In this document: piece by piece, positions 33,275-43,937 of the stretch
Layout: each line of letters begins with the position of its first letter
Position numbering within the stretch: position 1 is the stretch's first letter
Source of the DNA: Lepus europaeus
Lineage: Eukaryota > Chordata > Mammalia > Lagomorpha > Leporidae
Direction of reading: 5' to 3'
DNA: 64,000 nt
NCBI RefSeq assembly: GCF_033115175.1
Contig: NC_084836.1
Location: forward strand, 63,169,097-63,233,096
Made by a program: the position numbers and the translations under genes
The notes under the pieces: model-generated
What the model was told of the DNA's origin: nothing
Database searches by the model: none
The model's input: the letters and a program-made list of their open reading frames with translations, nothing else

Positions 33275-33472
33275 CTCCAGAGCTGGACTTTCTGAGACCA
33301 GGTTCCTGCTGGGCCACTTTGTGGCTGTGTGATCTTAAGAATGTGACTTAACATCTCTGAGCTTGGCTAGCTCACCTATTAGATGGGTTTGAGAGCAGGA
33401 CCTTTTTGCAAAGGGCTGTTTGGGGAGATGAAATGAGTTAGCAAGGAGAGCACTTAGAATAGGGTCCGGATG

Positions 33473-33800
33473 GGGCTGGTGCTGTGGCATAACAGGTAAG
33501 GCTGCTGCCTTCAGTGCCAGCATCCCATATGGGCACCAGTTCGAGTTCCTGCTGCTCTACTTCCAACCCAGCTCTCTGCTATGGCTTGGGAAAGCAGTGG
33601 AGGATGGCCCAAGTCTTTGGGCCCCTGCACCGGCGTGGGAGACCTGGAAGAAGCTCCTGGCTCCTAGCTTCAGATTGGTGCAGCTCCAGCCATTGTGGGC
33701 AATTGGGGAGTGAACTAGTGGATGGAAGACCTTTCTCTTTCTCTGTCTCTCTGTGTAACTCTTTCAAGTAAATAAATAAATATTTAAAAAAAAATAAAAT
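33473..33800 (+). mobile_element. C-repeat SINE inside MIR
   Basis: 'ggggctggtgctgtggcata' to 'ctttcaagtaaataaataaa'. The B-box-like 'gttcgagttcc' is retained. Confidence 0.92.
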
Positions 33801-33983
33801 AGAGCCTGGAATCGTGGTGTTAACTAGTGAGACTATTGTTATTTCTCCCTGACTCTGGCACCGCAGGACACCAGCGACAGAGGGACCATAGCGTGCCCTT
33901 GACCAGGATGGCCATGGATTAACCGGGTGTCAGGTCCCCTGGCCGAGCCACTCCTTCATCTCCATGGCCGGAGCATCCCCTTT

Positions 33984-34297
33984 GGCCGGCGCCGCAGCTC
34001 AATAGGCTAATCTTCCGCCTGCAGCGCTGGAACACCGGGTTCTAGTCCCAGTCAGGGTGCCAGATTCTGTCCCGGTTGCCCCTCTTCCAGGCCAGCTCTC
34101 TGCTGTGGCCCGGGAGTGCAGTGGAGGATGGCCCAAGTGCTTGGGCCCTGCACCCCATGGGAGACCAGGATAAGCACCTGGCTCCTGGCTTTGGATCAGC
34201 GCGGGGCGCCAGCCGCAGCGGCCATTGGGGGGTGAACCAATGGAAAAGGAAGACCTTTCTCTCTGTGTCTCTCTCTCCCACTGTCCACTCTGCTGTC
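33984..34297 (+). mobile_element. CSINE2-type SINE
   Basis: 'ggccggcgccgcagctcaat' to 'cactctgctgtcaaaag'. Its A tail has become the adjoining (AAAAG)n array. Confidence 0.95.
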
Positions 34298-34370
34298 AAA
34301 AGAAAAGAAAAGAAAAGAAAAGAAAAGAAAAGAAAAGAAAAGAAAAGAAAAGAAAAGAAAAGAAAAGAAG
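34298..34370 (+). repeat. (AAAAG)n minisatellite-like tail
   Basis: About 14 uninterrupted AAAAG units grown from the tail of the CSINE2, followed by GAAGG variants. Likely polymorphic in length. Confidence 0.97.
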
Positions 34371-34674
34371 GAAGGAAGAAAGCCTTCCACAAGGCTTCTG
34401 CTGTCCACGCCCCACGTGGCCCCTGCACCCAGGAAGGCCAGCCGAGGTTGACAGCAACAGGCTCCGTGTGTCAGTATCTGCATTTTCCTGCCCAGAAACC
34501 AGAGCTGCACAGCCAGCCCCAGCCCCGGGGGCAGTAAGAGGCAGGCTGAGCAGCAGGAATTCGCCCAGGACACTAGGACCGCCTTGGCCTGGGGGGTGGG
34601 TCTTGCCCACTCTTGGCCTCGGTAGCACTTTTCCCTCCAATAATTCTTTAATATTATAAGATATGTGTCAGTGC

Positions 34675-35125
34675 CCACAGGACCGTGAATGTCTTATCAT
34701 TGTTTTTCTGCTTGGAGAATATTTGATCCAGGAATCTACGTAAGATCTGTACACTGTGGCCAACTGATGTCTATCTGGAGTCTCTGGTAGTTTGTAGCTC
34801 CTCCCCCAGCTCTCTCTCTCTAACTCCTTGCACTTTTTTGTTTTTTGGAGGGAGAAAACCATCTAGATATTTATTCTACACAATCGGCAAGTCCAGATTT
34901 TTTTTTTATTAACATGTAGCAGTGCTGTTTAGTATGTTTCCTGTCCTTTGTACAGCCTGCACATTGGTAGCTCGATCTAGAGGCCAAATCCAATTTTGGT
35001 TACTATCGAGAATTCTTTTTGTTCTCACTTTTCGAAAATCCTACTTCACATAGGTGGTAAAGGGTGCCTCCATCAGAGTGTACAATAGCTGCTTGTCTCT
35101 TTTTCGTCATATTATCAGCCATTTA
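34675..35125 (+). mobile_element. Old L1 fragment
   Basis: 'tagctcgatctagaggccaa', 'ccaattttggttactatcga' and 'ataggtggtaaagggtgcct' match an old L1-associated repeat seen again at 46960-48140 ('aaactggaggctggatctga'). Orientation is uncertain. Confidence 0.45.
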
Positions 35126-35149
35126 AAATAAAATCTGAAGGCACCATGA

Positions 35150-35448
35150 GAGGTGACTATTTATTTATTTTAGAGAGAAAAAGAGATAATTTATCTGCTG
35201 GTTCACAGCAACCAGGACTGAGCCAGGCCAAATCCAAGAAATTGGAGCTCCCTGGGGGTCCTCTTCATGAGTGTCAGGGGCCCAAGGCCTTGAGCCATCA
35301 TCTGTTGCCTTCCCAGGGTACATTAGCAGGAGGCTGAATTGGAACCTGGATCAGAAGCAGAGGTACCAGGACCGAAATGGGCACTCCAATATGGAAAGTG
35401 AGCATCCCAAGTGGTGGCTGCACCACTGCACCACAGTGCCCACCCCAT
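35150..35448 (-). mobile_element. C-repeat SINE
   Basis: 'actatttatttattttagag' to 'ccaccacagtgcccacccc'-type head; the middle is diverged. Confidence 0.84.
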
Positions 35449-35559
35449 CAGTCATTATTGATCATTGCCTACATCCATTAATTGATTAAGGATTGAATAT
35501 TTGTGATATTGCAGCTGTCATTTCTTCTTCATTTACTACATGCAACATCAAGTTACTTG

Positions 35560-35822
35560 GGCTGTTAACTGCTTTGTTTAGGTCCAGACTTCCATTTCAT
35601 GCAATTTTTCTTCTACTTGAATGAATTCTACTAATACTTCTCATAGTGCATATCTGATGGTGATGAATTCCTCCTTTTCCTTCCTGGAAAAGTTTTATTT
35701 CATCTTCATTTTTGAAAGCTTCTCCTGTTGGGTATAGAATTCTAGGATGACCGTTTTTTCTTTCAGTACTTGAAAGGCGTTGCTACATTATCTCCCGGCT
35801 TTCAAAAAAGAAGTCTGTCGTA
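35560..35822 (+). mobile_element. Old LINE, segment before the rabbit L1 insertion
   Basis: 'tgttgggtatagaattctag' and 'tttctttcagtacttgaaag' are characteristic of an abundant ancient L1 region (tgctggatatagaattctagg...). It continues at 36938 after the L1/SINE insertion. Strand of the parent ORFs is not determined. Confidence 0.55.
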
Positions 35823-35968
35823 TGGGAAGCGTCATACACAGCAGACTCATAGAATGACAAATGCCCTAAACAGCACTCTGGCCTCAGAATCAGTCCTTAA
35901 GGCATTCAGATATGGCTAAAAAGCCCCTGAGAGTATCTCAGGCATGGAAAGCCAAGACACTGTGGCAA

Positions 35969-36002
35969 AAACAAACAAACAAACAAACAAACAAACACAA
36001 AC
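35969..36002 (+). repeat. (CAAA)n microsatellite in L1
   Basis: Seven or more CAAA units at a place where the L1 3' UTR is normally A-rich. Confidence 0.93.
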
Positions 36003-36511
36003 CTAAATAAAAGATCTCTGTGAGATCTTGGTGGAAAGAATGGGCCATCAAAGAAGGAGGTACCTTTCTCTGAAGGGAGGAGAGAACTTCCACTTTAATT
36101 ATGGCCTTGTCTAAATGAGGTCGGAGTTTGTGAACTCAAGAGGCCTCCATAGCAAGGCAGCTCAAGGCAAGAGCTTCAGGCAATTACTGACGTCATAAAT
36201 AAGAGTGTCAATTGTTAAATCAACAATGAGAGTCACGGTGCACCTACACCCTATGTAGGATCTCTGTCTTTAATGTGTTGTACTATGAGAATTGACAGTA
36301 AAACTAATCTTCAAACAGTACTTTATAATTTGTATGTCTTTGTGGATGCAAACTGTTGAAATCTTTACTCAGTATAGAGTTGACCTGTATATGAAGATAA
36401 TTAAAAATGAATCTTAATGAAGAATGGGATGGGAGAGGAAGTAGAAGATGGGATGGTTTGCGGGTGGGACGGTGGTTATGGGGGGAAGCTATAATCCAAA
36501 AGTTGTACTTT

Positions 36512-36858
36512 GTTTTTTTTGTTTGTTTGTTTGTTTTTTGACAGGCAGAGTGGACAGTGAGAGAGACAGAGAGAAAGGTCTTCCTTCTCCGTTGGTTCAC
36601 CCCCCAATGGCCGCTGCGGCCAGTGCGCTGTAGCCAGCGCCCCGCGCTGATCCGAAGCCAGGAGCCAGGTGCTTCTCCTGGTCTCCCATGCGGGTGCAGG
36701 GCCCAAGCACTTGAGCCATCCTCCACTGCACTCCCGGGCCACAGCAAAGAGCTGGCCTGGAAGAGGAGCAACCGAGACAGAATCCACACCCGACCGGGAC
36801 TAAACCCAGGGTGCCGGCGCCGCAGGCAGAAGATTAGCCTATTGAGCTGTGGCGCCGG
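36512..36858 (-). mobile_element. CSINE2-type SINE inside rabbit L1
   Basis: (GTTT)n-containing T tail then 'gacaggcagagtggacagtg' to 'gagctgtggcgccgg'. A perfect 16-bp duplication ccaaaagttgtacttt (36496-36511 and 36859-36874) is made of L1 3' UTR text. Confidence 0.96.
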
Positions 36859-36985
36859 CCAAAAGTTGTACTTTTGAAATATATATTTATTAAATAAAAG
36901 TTTTCTATTTAAAAAAAGAAAAAAGAAGTTTGTTGTAATTTTTACTGTTCCTTTGTATGTAAGTCTTTTTCTTTAGACACTCTTG

Positions 36986-37313
36986 TTTTTTTTTTTCTGC
37001 CAGGCAGAGTTAGACAGTGAGAGAGAGAGACAGAGAGAAAGGTCTTCCTTGCTGTTGGTTCACTCCCCTAATGGCCACTACGGCCAGTGCTGCGCCGATC
37101 CGAACCCAGGAGCCAGATGCTTCGTCCTGGTCTCCCGTGCGGGTGCAGGGCCCAAGCACTTGGGCCATCCTCCACTGCACTCCCGGGCCACAGCAGAGAG
37201 CTGGCCTGGAAGAGGGGCAACCGGGACTAGAACCTGGTGCCCCAACCGGGACTAGAACCTGGGGTGCTGGCGCCACAAGCAGAGGATTAGCCTAGTGAGC
37301 CACAGCACTGGCC
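36986..37313 (-). mobile_element. CSINE2-like SINE with internal duplication
   Basis: 'gccaggcagagttagacagt' to 'gagccacagcactggcc'. The phrase 'accgggactagaacctggtg' is duplicated in tandem at about 37217-37262. Confidence 0.92.
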
Positions 37314-37648
37314 TCTTTGGATACTCTTAAGATATTCTTTCTGGCACTGTTTTTAAGCAATTTGATTATGGCTTGTCCTGGAGTAGTTCTTCAGTTTCTT
37401 ATGCTAAGTGTTCACCAAACCCCTTGGATTTGTGGGCTTATGTTTTCATCAGATTTGGAATATATTTGACCATTTATGTCTGTAAGTATTTTCCTACCCC
37501 ATCCCCCTTTTCAGGGGCTCCAATTACATAAATTTTAGTCTACCTGAACTTTTCCTACAGATAATTAATGCTCTATTATTTCCTCAGTGTATTTTTCTGT
37601 GTTTCATTTTGGATAGTCTCTATATCTTCAAGTTTCTTTGTTTTTTGT

Positions 37649-37981
37649 TTTTTTTTTAAGATTTATTTTATTTATTTGAAAGACAGAGCTATAGAGAGAG
37701 GCAGAGACAGAGAGAGAGAGAGATCTTCCATCCGCTGGTTCACTCCCCAATTGGCCTCAATGGCCGGAGCTGCGCCAATCCGAAGCCAGGAGCCAGGAGC
37801 TTCTTCAAGGTCTCCCACGTGGGTTCAGGGTCCCAAGCACTTGGGCCATCTTCTACTGCTTTCCCTGGCCACAGCAGAGAGCTGGATAGGAAGAGGAGCA
37901 GCCAGGACTAGAACCAGCGCCCATATGGGATGCTGGTGCTTCAGGCTAGGGCTTTAACTTACTGTGCCACAGTGCCAGCCC
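37649..37981 (-). mobile_element. C-repeat SINE
   Basis: 'aagatttattttatttattt' to 'tgtgccacagtgccagcccc'. Confidence 0.93.
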
Positions 37982-38033
37982 CCGTTTTTTCTTCTGCAAT
38001 GTCTAATCTGATATTAATTTCATGCAGTGTATT

Positions 38034-38358
38034 TTTAAAGATTTATTTATTTATATAAAAGGCAGAGTTACAGAGAGGCAGAGGCAGAGAGAGCGAAAGT
38101 CTTCCATCCACTGAGTCACTCCCCAGATGGCCGCAACAGCTGGAGCTGCACCGATCTGAAGCCAGGAGCTTCATCTGGGTCTCCCACATGGGTGCAAAAG
38201 TCCAAGGGTTTGGGCTACCTTCTACTGCTTTCCCAGGCCATGGCAGAGAGCTGGATGGGAAGTAGAGCAGCCAGGACTCGATCCGGCACCCATGTGGGAT
38301 GCCAGCAGTGCAGGCGGCAGCTTTGCCCATTACATCACAGCACCACCACCCCACCCCC
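38034..38358 (-). mobile_element. C-repeat SINE
   Basis: 'aaagatttatttatttatat' to 'tacatcacagcaccaccac'; first of a tandem same-strand pair. Confidence 0.91.
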
Positions 38359-38361
38359 CAG

Positions 38362-38711
38362 TAAATTTTTTAAATCTATTTATTTATTTGGAAGAGAGGG
38401 AGAGACAGGGAGAGAAAGAGAGACAGAGAGAGACCTTCCATCTGTTGGCACATTCCCCGAAATATCCAAGGCTGAGTTCATTCCCACAACAGCTGGGGCT
38501 GGGCCAAGCTGGAGCAAGGAGACAGGAACTCCATCCTGGTCTCCCACATGCATGGCAGGAATCCAAGCACTTGAGCCATCACCTGCTGTCTCCCAGGTGC
38601 ATTAGCAGGAAGCTGGGTCAGAAGAAGAGAGGGAATGCAATCCCAGCTACTACAGGGGATGCAGGCAACCCAAGCAGTGGCCCAACCCCCTACATTATAG
38701 TCCTTACCCTT
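38362..38711 (-). mobile_element. C-repeat SINE
   Basis: 'ctatttatttatttggaaga' to 'acattatagtccttaccctt'; directly follows the previous copy head-to-tail. Confidence 0.88.
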
Positions 38712-39137
38712 CACACAGTTGTCTTATATTTCACATGGCTTTCATCCCTAGAAGATTCATTTCTATCTTTTTATATATTTTCTATTTATTAACATAAGAA
38801 ACATGTGTACTTAACATGTCTAATCTTTCTTATCCTTTCTGGGACATATAATAACAGTACTTGTCTATTAATGTCCTTTTTCTAACCTCTATGTCATTTC
38901 TGGGCCTGTTTCTATTGATTGATTTCATTTCCTTGCTATGGGTCACGTTTTCCAGATTATTTATGTGCCTGGAATTTTTGAATGGATAGCAGACATTGTG
39001 AATTTCACCTTGCCGGGTACTGGATGTTTTCGTGTTCCTTTGTTCCGGGACACCATTGAGCTGCTTGGAAACAGTGTGACCTTTCAAGGCTTGCTTTTCA
39101 GCTTCATTAGTTTGTCCATTAGGCTACAGATAGCTTT

Positions 39138-39433
39138 AAAAAAAAAAAAAGTTTATTTATTTATTTGGAAGAGTTACACAGAGAGGGAGAAGCAGAGAGA
39201 GGTCTTCCATCCACTGGTTCACTCCCCAATTGGCCGCAACGGCCGGAACTGTGCCAATCTGAAGCCAGGAACTAGGAGCTTCTTCCACATCTCCCACATG
39301 GGTGCAGGGGCCCAAGGACTTGGGCCATCTTCTACTGCATTCCCAGGCCACAGCAGAGAGCTGGATCGGAAGAGGAGCAGCCGGGACTCAAACCGAAGGC
39401 AGCGGCTTTCCCGCTAAGCCACAGTGCCAGCCC
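39138..39433 (-). mobile_element. C-repeat SINE inside old LINE
   Basis: A-run/T-tail boundary, 'gtttatttatttatttggaa' to 'ccacagtgccagccc'. Duplication ctac(a/g)gatagcttt at 39124-39137 and 39434-39447. Confidence 0.94.
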
Positions 39434-39930
39434 CTACGGATAGCTTTTCCCCATTACTGTTAGGGTACCATTCTGAGAACTCTGGGGCTTTGTGATATAT
39501 GGGATTTTCCACGTTGTCTGGTGGGAACATGCACTGTTCCTCACCTTGTGTGAGCCCCAGGGACCGTTCCCTCTGTTCTTTCGGATGGATGTTTCCCCAG
39601 ACTCAGGTACTTCCCTCACACGCGTGCTCTGATCAGCGCTCAGCTGAAGACTTGAGGGGACCCTCTGCGGATTTCTGGATCTCTTCCTTGCCCCATTCTC
39701 CGCCTCCCTCTCTCTGTGTCCCTCTCCTCTGTGGTCCATTGCCCTGCAAAGTCCAGCTGCCCTGGCCTCCCTGATCTGTCTCCTCAACTCAGAGCCTGCT
39801 GCACTCTGCCTGGGTTCCTCCACTTTGCACCACGGCCTGCAAACTCAAGGCAGTCGACGGGAGCAAGCCCAGGGCTCCTCTCAGCTGCTGTCCTCCTCTC
39901 GGGGAGCATCGTCTAGCAGCCAAAACCATA

Positions 39931-40769
39931 GCTTCTTAATATTTTGTGAACTTTTGAATTGCTTCAGGCAGGAGGGTGGATTCCAGCTCTGTTATTCCAT
40001 TTGGCCAGAAGCAGAAGTTGGCCTGGGTCTCTCCTACTTAAGTTCAACTCAGAGCTGCACTTTCGGAAGATTTCCCGAAGCCTCACCATCGTCTCCACTG
40101 CTTATCAAGCCCTGCCCGGGAGCGTGATGGTGCTTCGCCAGTCTCTCTGCAGGGCTTCTGCGTGGCTTCCTAGTTTGTGGGTAGGGTTGCATCTACACGT
40201 CTTCGTATTCTTCCTGGTGTACAGTACTTATGAATTAAATATTTAAATAAGTAAATATTTAAATTGAACCAAGAACAATCCACAGCCACATGGCCAGCAG
40301 CACCTGGAACTAAACAGTGTGAGGTCACCCCCGTACCCGGTCTGTGCTGTTCCGAGTCGCCATAAACTGAGCACTGACACCAACAAGTGCCCTCTGGGCT
40401 CTTCCCTTGCCCCGAGCTGAGCTGGCAGGGTCTGCAGCACTCCCAGGAATGTGACTTTAAATATCCTGACCTTGACAATCCCCAGGCCTTTGAAGGAGGG
40501 CATGTGGAGCCGAGACACATGAGTCACTCAAGATGCCAAAAGAGTGTCATGCTTCCCTCAGGCTCCCAGAGTACTCCTTGTCCTGAGATGTGATGGAGGA
40601 AAAAATAAACATGGAAAAGCCTGGTAAACACACTCCCTGGCACTGCCCACAGATGTGTCCAGAAGTCCCTACCTGTCCCAGGGGCACCGACAGAAGAGCC
40701 CAGGCATACTCGGTGCCTGCTCAGTGGCTGAACAAAGGAGCCAGAAAAGGCACAAAACAGGACCTACCA
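39931..40769. other. LINE end and unassigned DNA
   Basis: Up to ~40020 'tccatttggccagaagcag' still resembles the old LINE; beyond it nothing is recognised. An AT-rich near-palindrome, 'ttaaatatttaaataagtaa', lies at about 40237-40262. Confidence 0.35.
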
Positions 40770-40785
40770 GAATCAAGGAGCAGAG

Positions 40786-41054
40786 GTAGGCATTCGGTGC
40801 AGGTGTGCCAACACCCAAGGCCGTACTGGGATGCCTGGGTTCAAACCCCAGCTCCACTTCCAATAAGGGCACACTCGGAAGCAGCACGTGATACTCAAAC
40901 ACTGTGGACCCTGCCACTTATGTGGGAGACCCAGACTGAGTTCCAGGCCCCCAGTGTAGGCTGTTGCACACATTTGGGGAGTGAACCAGTGGATGAAAGA
41001 TCTCTGTCTCGGCCTCTCTGCCTTTCAAATAAATCTAAAATGAAACTTTAAAAG
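40786..41054 (+). mobile_element. C-repeat SINE
   Basis: 'gtaggcattcggtgcaggtg' to 'cctttcaaataaatctaaaa'. Flanked by a 16-bp duplication GAATCAAGGAGCAGAG (40770-40785) versus one G>C change (41055-41070). Confidence 0.94.
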
Positions 41055-41254
41055 GAATCAAGCAGCAGAGTAGCAGGACCTTGGGGCAGGTCAGGCCCTG
41101 GAATCACAGCTCGAATGCTTGCTAAGTCCACTGGGCTCTGGAAACCCATGTGTTTCGGGCCTGACAGACAGGTGCCCCACACAGGGCATAGATGCTACAG
41201 AGACAAAAGAAGTCTGCTGCCTGTCCTTAAGGAATTTAATAATTTCTCTAAATT

Positions 41255-41333
41255 CATTGTTTCTCAAAATGGGATTCCCTAGCCATCTGCATGCTAATCA
41301 TCAGAGGTATTTGTTAAGAATTCAGGTTTCTCA
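41255..41333 (+). mobile_element. MER5A-like hAT element, left part
   Basis: 'attgtttctcaaaatgggat', 'gcatgctaatcatcagaggt' and 'atttgttaagaattcaggtt' follow the MER5A 5' end (ggttctcaaa... catcagaatcacctg... ttgttaaaaa). A C-repeat cuts it; 'cagattcctgggg' at 41665 may resume it. Confidence 0.5.
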
Positions 41334-41660
41334 GGGCTATAACACAGCAGGTTATGCCTTTGTCTGCAATGCCAGCATCCCATATGGGCGACAGTTCAAG
41401 TCCCAGCTGCTCTATTTCCGATCCAGCTCCCTGCTAATGCACCTGAGAAAGAAGCAGGAGATGGCCCGAGTGCTTGGGCCCCCGCACTGATGTGGGAAAC
41501 CCCGAACAAAGCTCCTGCTCCAGGCTTCGGCTGGCCCAGCCCTGGCTGTTTCAGCCATTTGGGGAGTAAACAAACCAGTGTATGGAAGATCTCTCTCTCT
41601 CTCTCTCTCTCTGCTTTTCAAATAAACAAATAAATATTTAAACAAAAAAAATTTTTAAAG
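41334..41660 (+). mobile_element. C-repeat SINE inside MER5A-like element
   Basis: 'ctataacacagcaggttatg' to 'tttcaaataaacaaataaat'; (CT)n at 41590-41612. Confidence 0.9.
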
Positions 41661-41674
41661 ACTTCAGATTCCTG

Positions 41675-41722
41675 GGGTTGTCATTGTGGTGCAGTGAGTT
41701 AAGCTACCACCTACGACAGGTT
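41675..41722 (+). mobile_element. C-repeat head fragment
   Basis: 'gttgtcattgtggtgcagtg' and 'ttaagctaccacctacgac' only; truncated after ~48 bp. Confidence 0.6.
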
Positions 41723-41777
41723 TGGACAGGCAGACAAGGGAGAGGAGGTAGCTAGGGAGGCATTTAAATGACTCCCA

Positions 41778-42107
41778 GGGGTGGATGTTGGGTCACAGCA
41801 CTTTAAGCTGCCGCTTGAGACATCTACATCCCAAATATGAGTGAGAGCTCGAGACCCCACTCCTCTGCTTCCAATTCAGCTCCTGTTAAGGCCCTGAGAA
41901 GCAGCAGATGATGGCTCAGGTACTTAGGTCCCTGCCACCCATTTGGGACACCTGGATGGAGTTCCAGGCTCCCAGCTGCAGCCTAACCCAGTCCTGACTA
42001 TTGCAAGCATTTTGGAGGTTAACCAGTGGATAGAAGATCTCTCTTCTCTCTGTCACTCTGCCTCTCAAGTAAGTAAATACATCTTTTAAAAATAAAAATA
42101 ATTTTTA
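41778..42107 (+). mobile_element. C-repeat SINE
   Basis: 'gggtggatgttgggtcacag' to 'gcctctcaagtaagtaaata'. Duplication aaatgactccca at 41766-41777 and 42108-42119. Confidence 0.93.
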
Positions 42108-42924
42108 AAATGACTCCCATGTTTCTGGCCTGCATAATAAAGGGATAGCAGTGTCACACGATGGAGCTGTGGCACATGGTCCCCACGCACAGAGGGCATT
42201 GTTCCCCATGGGCCACCATCTGGCTGCTGTCTGTCCTCAGGCAAGGCCTCAGCAGTGGGCAGGGCAGGAAGGTCCCTGTCCCCACTGAGTGGGCGCCCTG
42301 ATCCTCGGCCATCCCACCCTGAACGCAGCTGATCTTGCCTGAATGAGTGCCCTAGCCCCTGCGTGGCTGTGGGACAACCCCAGGGACCTTCTTCCCAGGT
42401 CCTCGGGGCCAGGCTAGCTTGAGCCCCAGTTGTCCACAGGGCCACCCAGCTCAGCATCAGGCTCCTGCTGGCTTCTCCTCCCTCTCTGGGCTCCCCCATT
42501 CCTGCTTCCCAGGATCACCTCCCAAGTAAATGCCCGGGACCTGAGCTCAAGTCTCAGTACCTCCTTTCGTTCCACACGGGAGCCACAGAAGACACTTCGA
42601 CAGAGGAAACAGGAGGAGCAGCCGGTGCGGGGAAGCTGGGGCATGAGCCGCCGGCGTTGGCGTTCCTGCTGGTGCCTCTGGGGTAGCCCAGGGAAGTGAT
42701 GCTGCAGGGGCGTGCCTCCTGTGCAACCTACGGGCTGCTTCCCTTTGGCTGTCACTGCTGAGCTGGCTCTGTGACTGCTCCGCTGATACTCCCTGCTGCC
42801 CTCCTACTTTGCTGGCTACTGCTTCCGCCTTCACGCTCCTTCGTAAAATACAGCTGATGCCACCGAAGCTGAGTTGTGGGTACTTAGGAGGTTGTGGTCA
42901 TATTAAATGTTTGCATTTTATACT
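42108..42924. other. Unassigned; possible LTR-like 3' end
   Basis: 'gatcacctcccaagtaaatg' with following 'cctgagctcaagtctcagta' (about 42512-42565) resembles a recurring 3'-end motif also at 45466-45535 ('cctcccacataaacaatta'). The family is unidentified. No exon recognised. Confidence 0.3.
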
Positions 42925-43260
42925 TTTCAAAAGCTTTTTATTCTATTTATTTATTTAAAAAGGAGGGAGGGAGGGAGGGAGGGAGGGAGAGAGAGAGAGA
43001 GATCTTTAATCTGCTGGTACACTTTCCAAACACCTACAACAGCCAGGGCTGGGCCAGGCCAAAGCTGCCAGGTACCCGGAACCTGATCCAGATCTCCCTT
43101 GTGGGTGGCAGGGACCCACTTACTTGAGTCAGAGCCTGCTACCTCCCAAGGTACATATCAGCAGGAAGCTGGAATAGGAAGCAGAGCTGAGACCCACACC
43201 CACACTGCAATGTGGGATGCAGGTGGCATCTTAACCATGGCACCAAATGCCTGTCCCCTA
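42925..43260 (-). mobile_element. C-repeat SINE with (GGGA)n
   Basis: 'attctatttatttatttaaa', (GGGA)n at 42962-42988, to 'ggcaccaaatgcctgtcccc'. First of three same-strand SINEs in a row. Confidence 0.88.
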
Positions 43261-43261
43261 A

Positions 43262-43594
43262 AATACTTTTTTAAAGATTTATTTATTTATTTGAAAGAGT
43301 TACAGAGAAAGGTGAGAAACAGAGTCGGGGGGCAGAGCTTTCACCTGCTGGTTCATTCTCCTGATGGCCACAATGGCCAGGACTGGGCCAGGACAAAGCC
43401 AGGAGCCAGGAGCTTCTTCCGGATCTCCCACGTGGGTGGCAGGGGCCCAAGTACTTGGGCCACCCTCTGATGTTTTCCCAGGTGCATTAGCAGGAAACCA
43501 GATCAGAAGTAGAAGAACCAGGACTAGAACTAATGTCCATATGGGATGCTGGCATTGCAGGCGGTAGCTTTCACTAAGCCACAATGCCGGCCCT
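43262..43594 (-). mobile_element. C-repeat SINE
   Basis: 'aaagatttatttatttattt' to 'agccacaatgccggccct'; second of the triple array. Confidence 0.93.
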
Positions 43595-43606
43595 CCCAAA
43601 ATCCTT

Positions 43607-43924
43607 TTTTTATTTTATTATTATTTTTTTTTATTTGAGAGGTAGAGTTACAGACAGTGAGAAGGAGAGACAGAAAGAAAAGTCTTCCATTTGTTGGTTC
43701 ACTCCCCAAATGGCCACAATAGCCAGAGCTAGGCCGATCCGAAGCCAGGAGCCAGGAGCTTCTTCCGGGTCTCCCACTTGGGTGCAGAGGCCTTAAGGAC
43801 TTGAATTATCTTCTGCTGCTTTCCCAGGTGATTCAGGGAGCTGAATCAGAAGTGGAGCAGCCGGGACTTGAACAGACACCCATATGGGATGCCGGCACTG
43901 TGGGCAGAGGATTAAGCCAGCCCC
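43607..43924 (-). mobile_element. C-repeat SINE
   Basis: 'ttatttgagaggtagagtta' to 'gaggattaagccagcccc'. Perfect duplication cccaaaatcctt at 43595-43606 and 43925-43936. Third of the array. Confidence 0.94.
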
Positions 43925-43937
43925 CCCAAAATCCTTA

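Larger units (their letters stand above)
32893..33850 (+). repeat. MIR split by two SINEs
   Basis: MIR parts: 32893-32923 ('agcaggggctccagagctgg'), 33275-33472 ('ctggactttctgagacc', 'gtggctgtgtgatcttaaga', 'atgaaatgagttagcaagga') and a possible end after 33800. A CSINE2 and a C-repeat sit in between, and the MIR text resumes exactly after each. Confidence 0.7.
35823..36918 (+). mobile_element. Rabbit L1 3' end, 5' truncated
   Basis: Text such as 'cagactcatagaatgacaaa', 'cctcagaatcagtccttaag', 'gaaggaggtacctttctctg', 'tatgtaggatctctgtcttt' and the terminal 'atttattaaataaaagtttt' follows the rabbit L1 3' UTR as I remember it. It contains (AAAC)n at 35969-36000 and an internal CSINE2. Flanks are a 19-bp duplication with two mismatches (35804-35822 and 36919-36937), so the ends are certain. 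It has no coding capacity; only the last ~750 bp of L1 (excluding the SINE) remain. Confidence 0.9.
36938..39930 (+). mobile_element. Old LINE continued, with five SINE insertions
   Basis: Non-SINE pieces (36938-36985, 37314-37648, 37982-38033, 38712-39137, 39434-39930) keep one colinear text: 'caatttgattatggcttgtc', 'accccttggatttgtgggct', 'ttttcatcagatttggaata', 'caggggctccaattacataa', 'tcttcaagtttctttg', 'tgcaatgtctaatctgatat', 'aactctggggctttgtgata'. It is a single decayed LINE broken repeatedly by SINEs. Confidence 0.55.

Noticed and set aside
42512-42580. LTR pair of an endogenous retrovirus with 45466-45535
   Set aside because: Shared wording is short and no internal retroviral frames or primer-binding site lie between.
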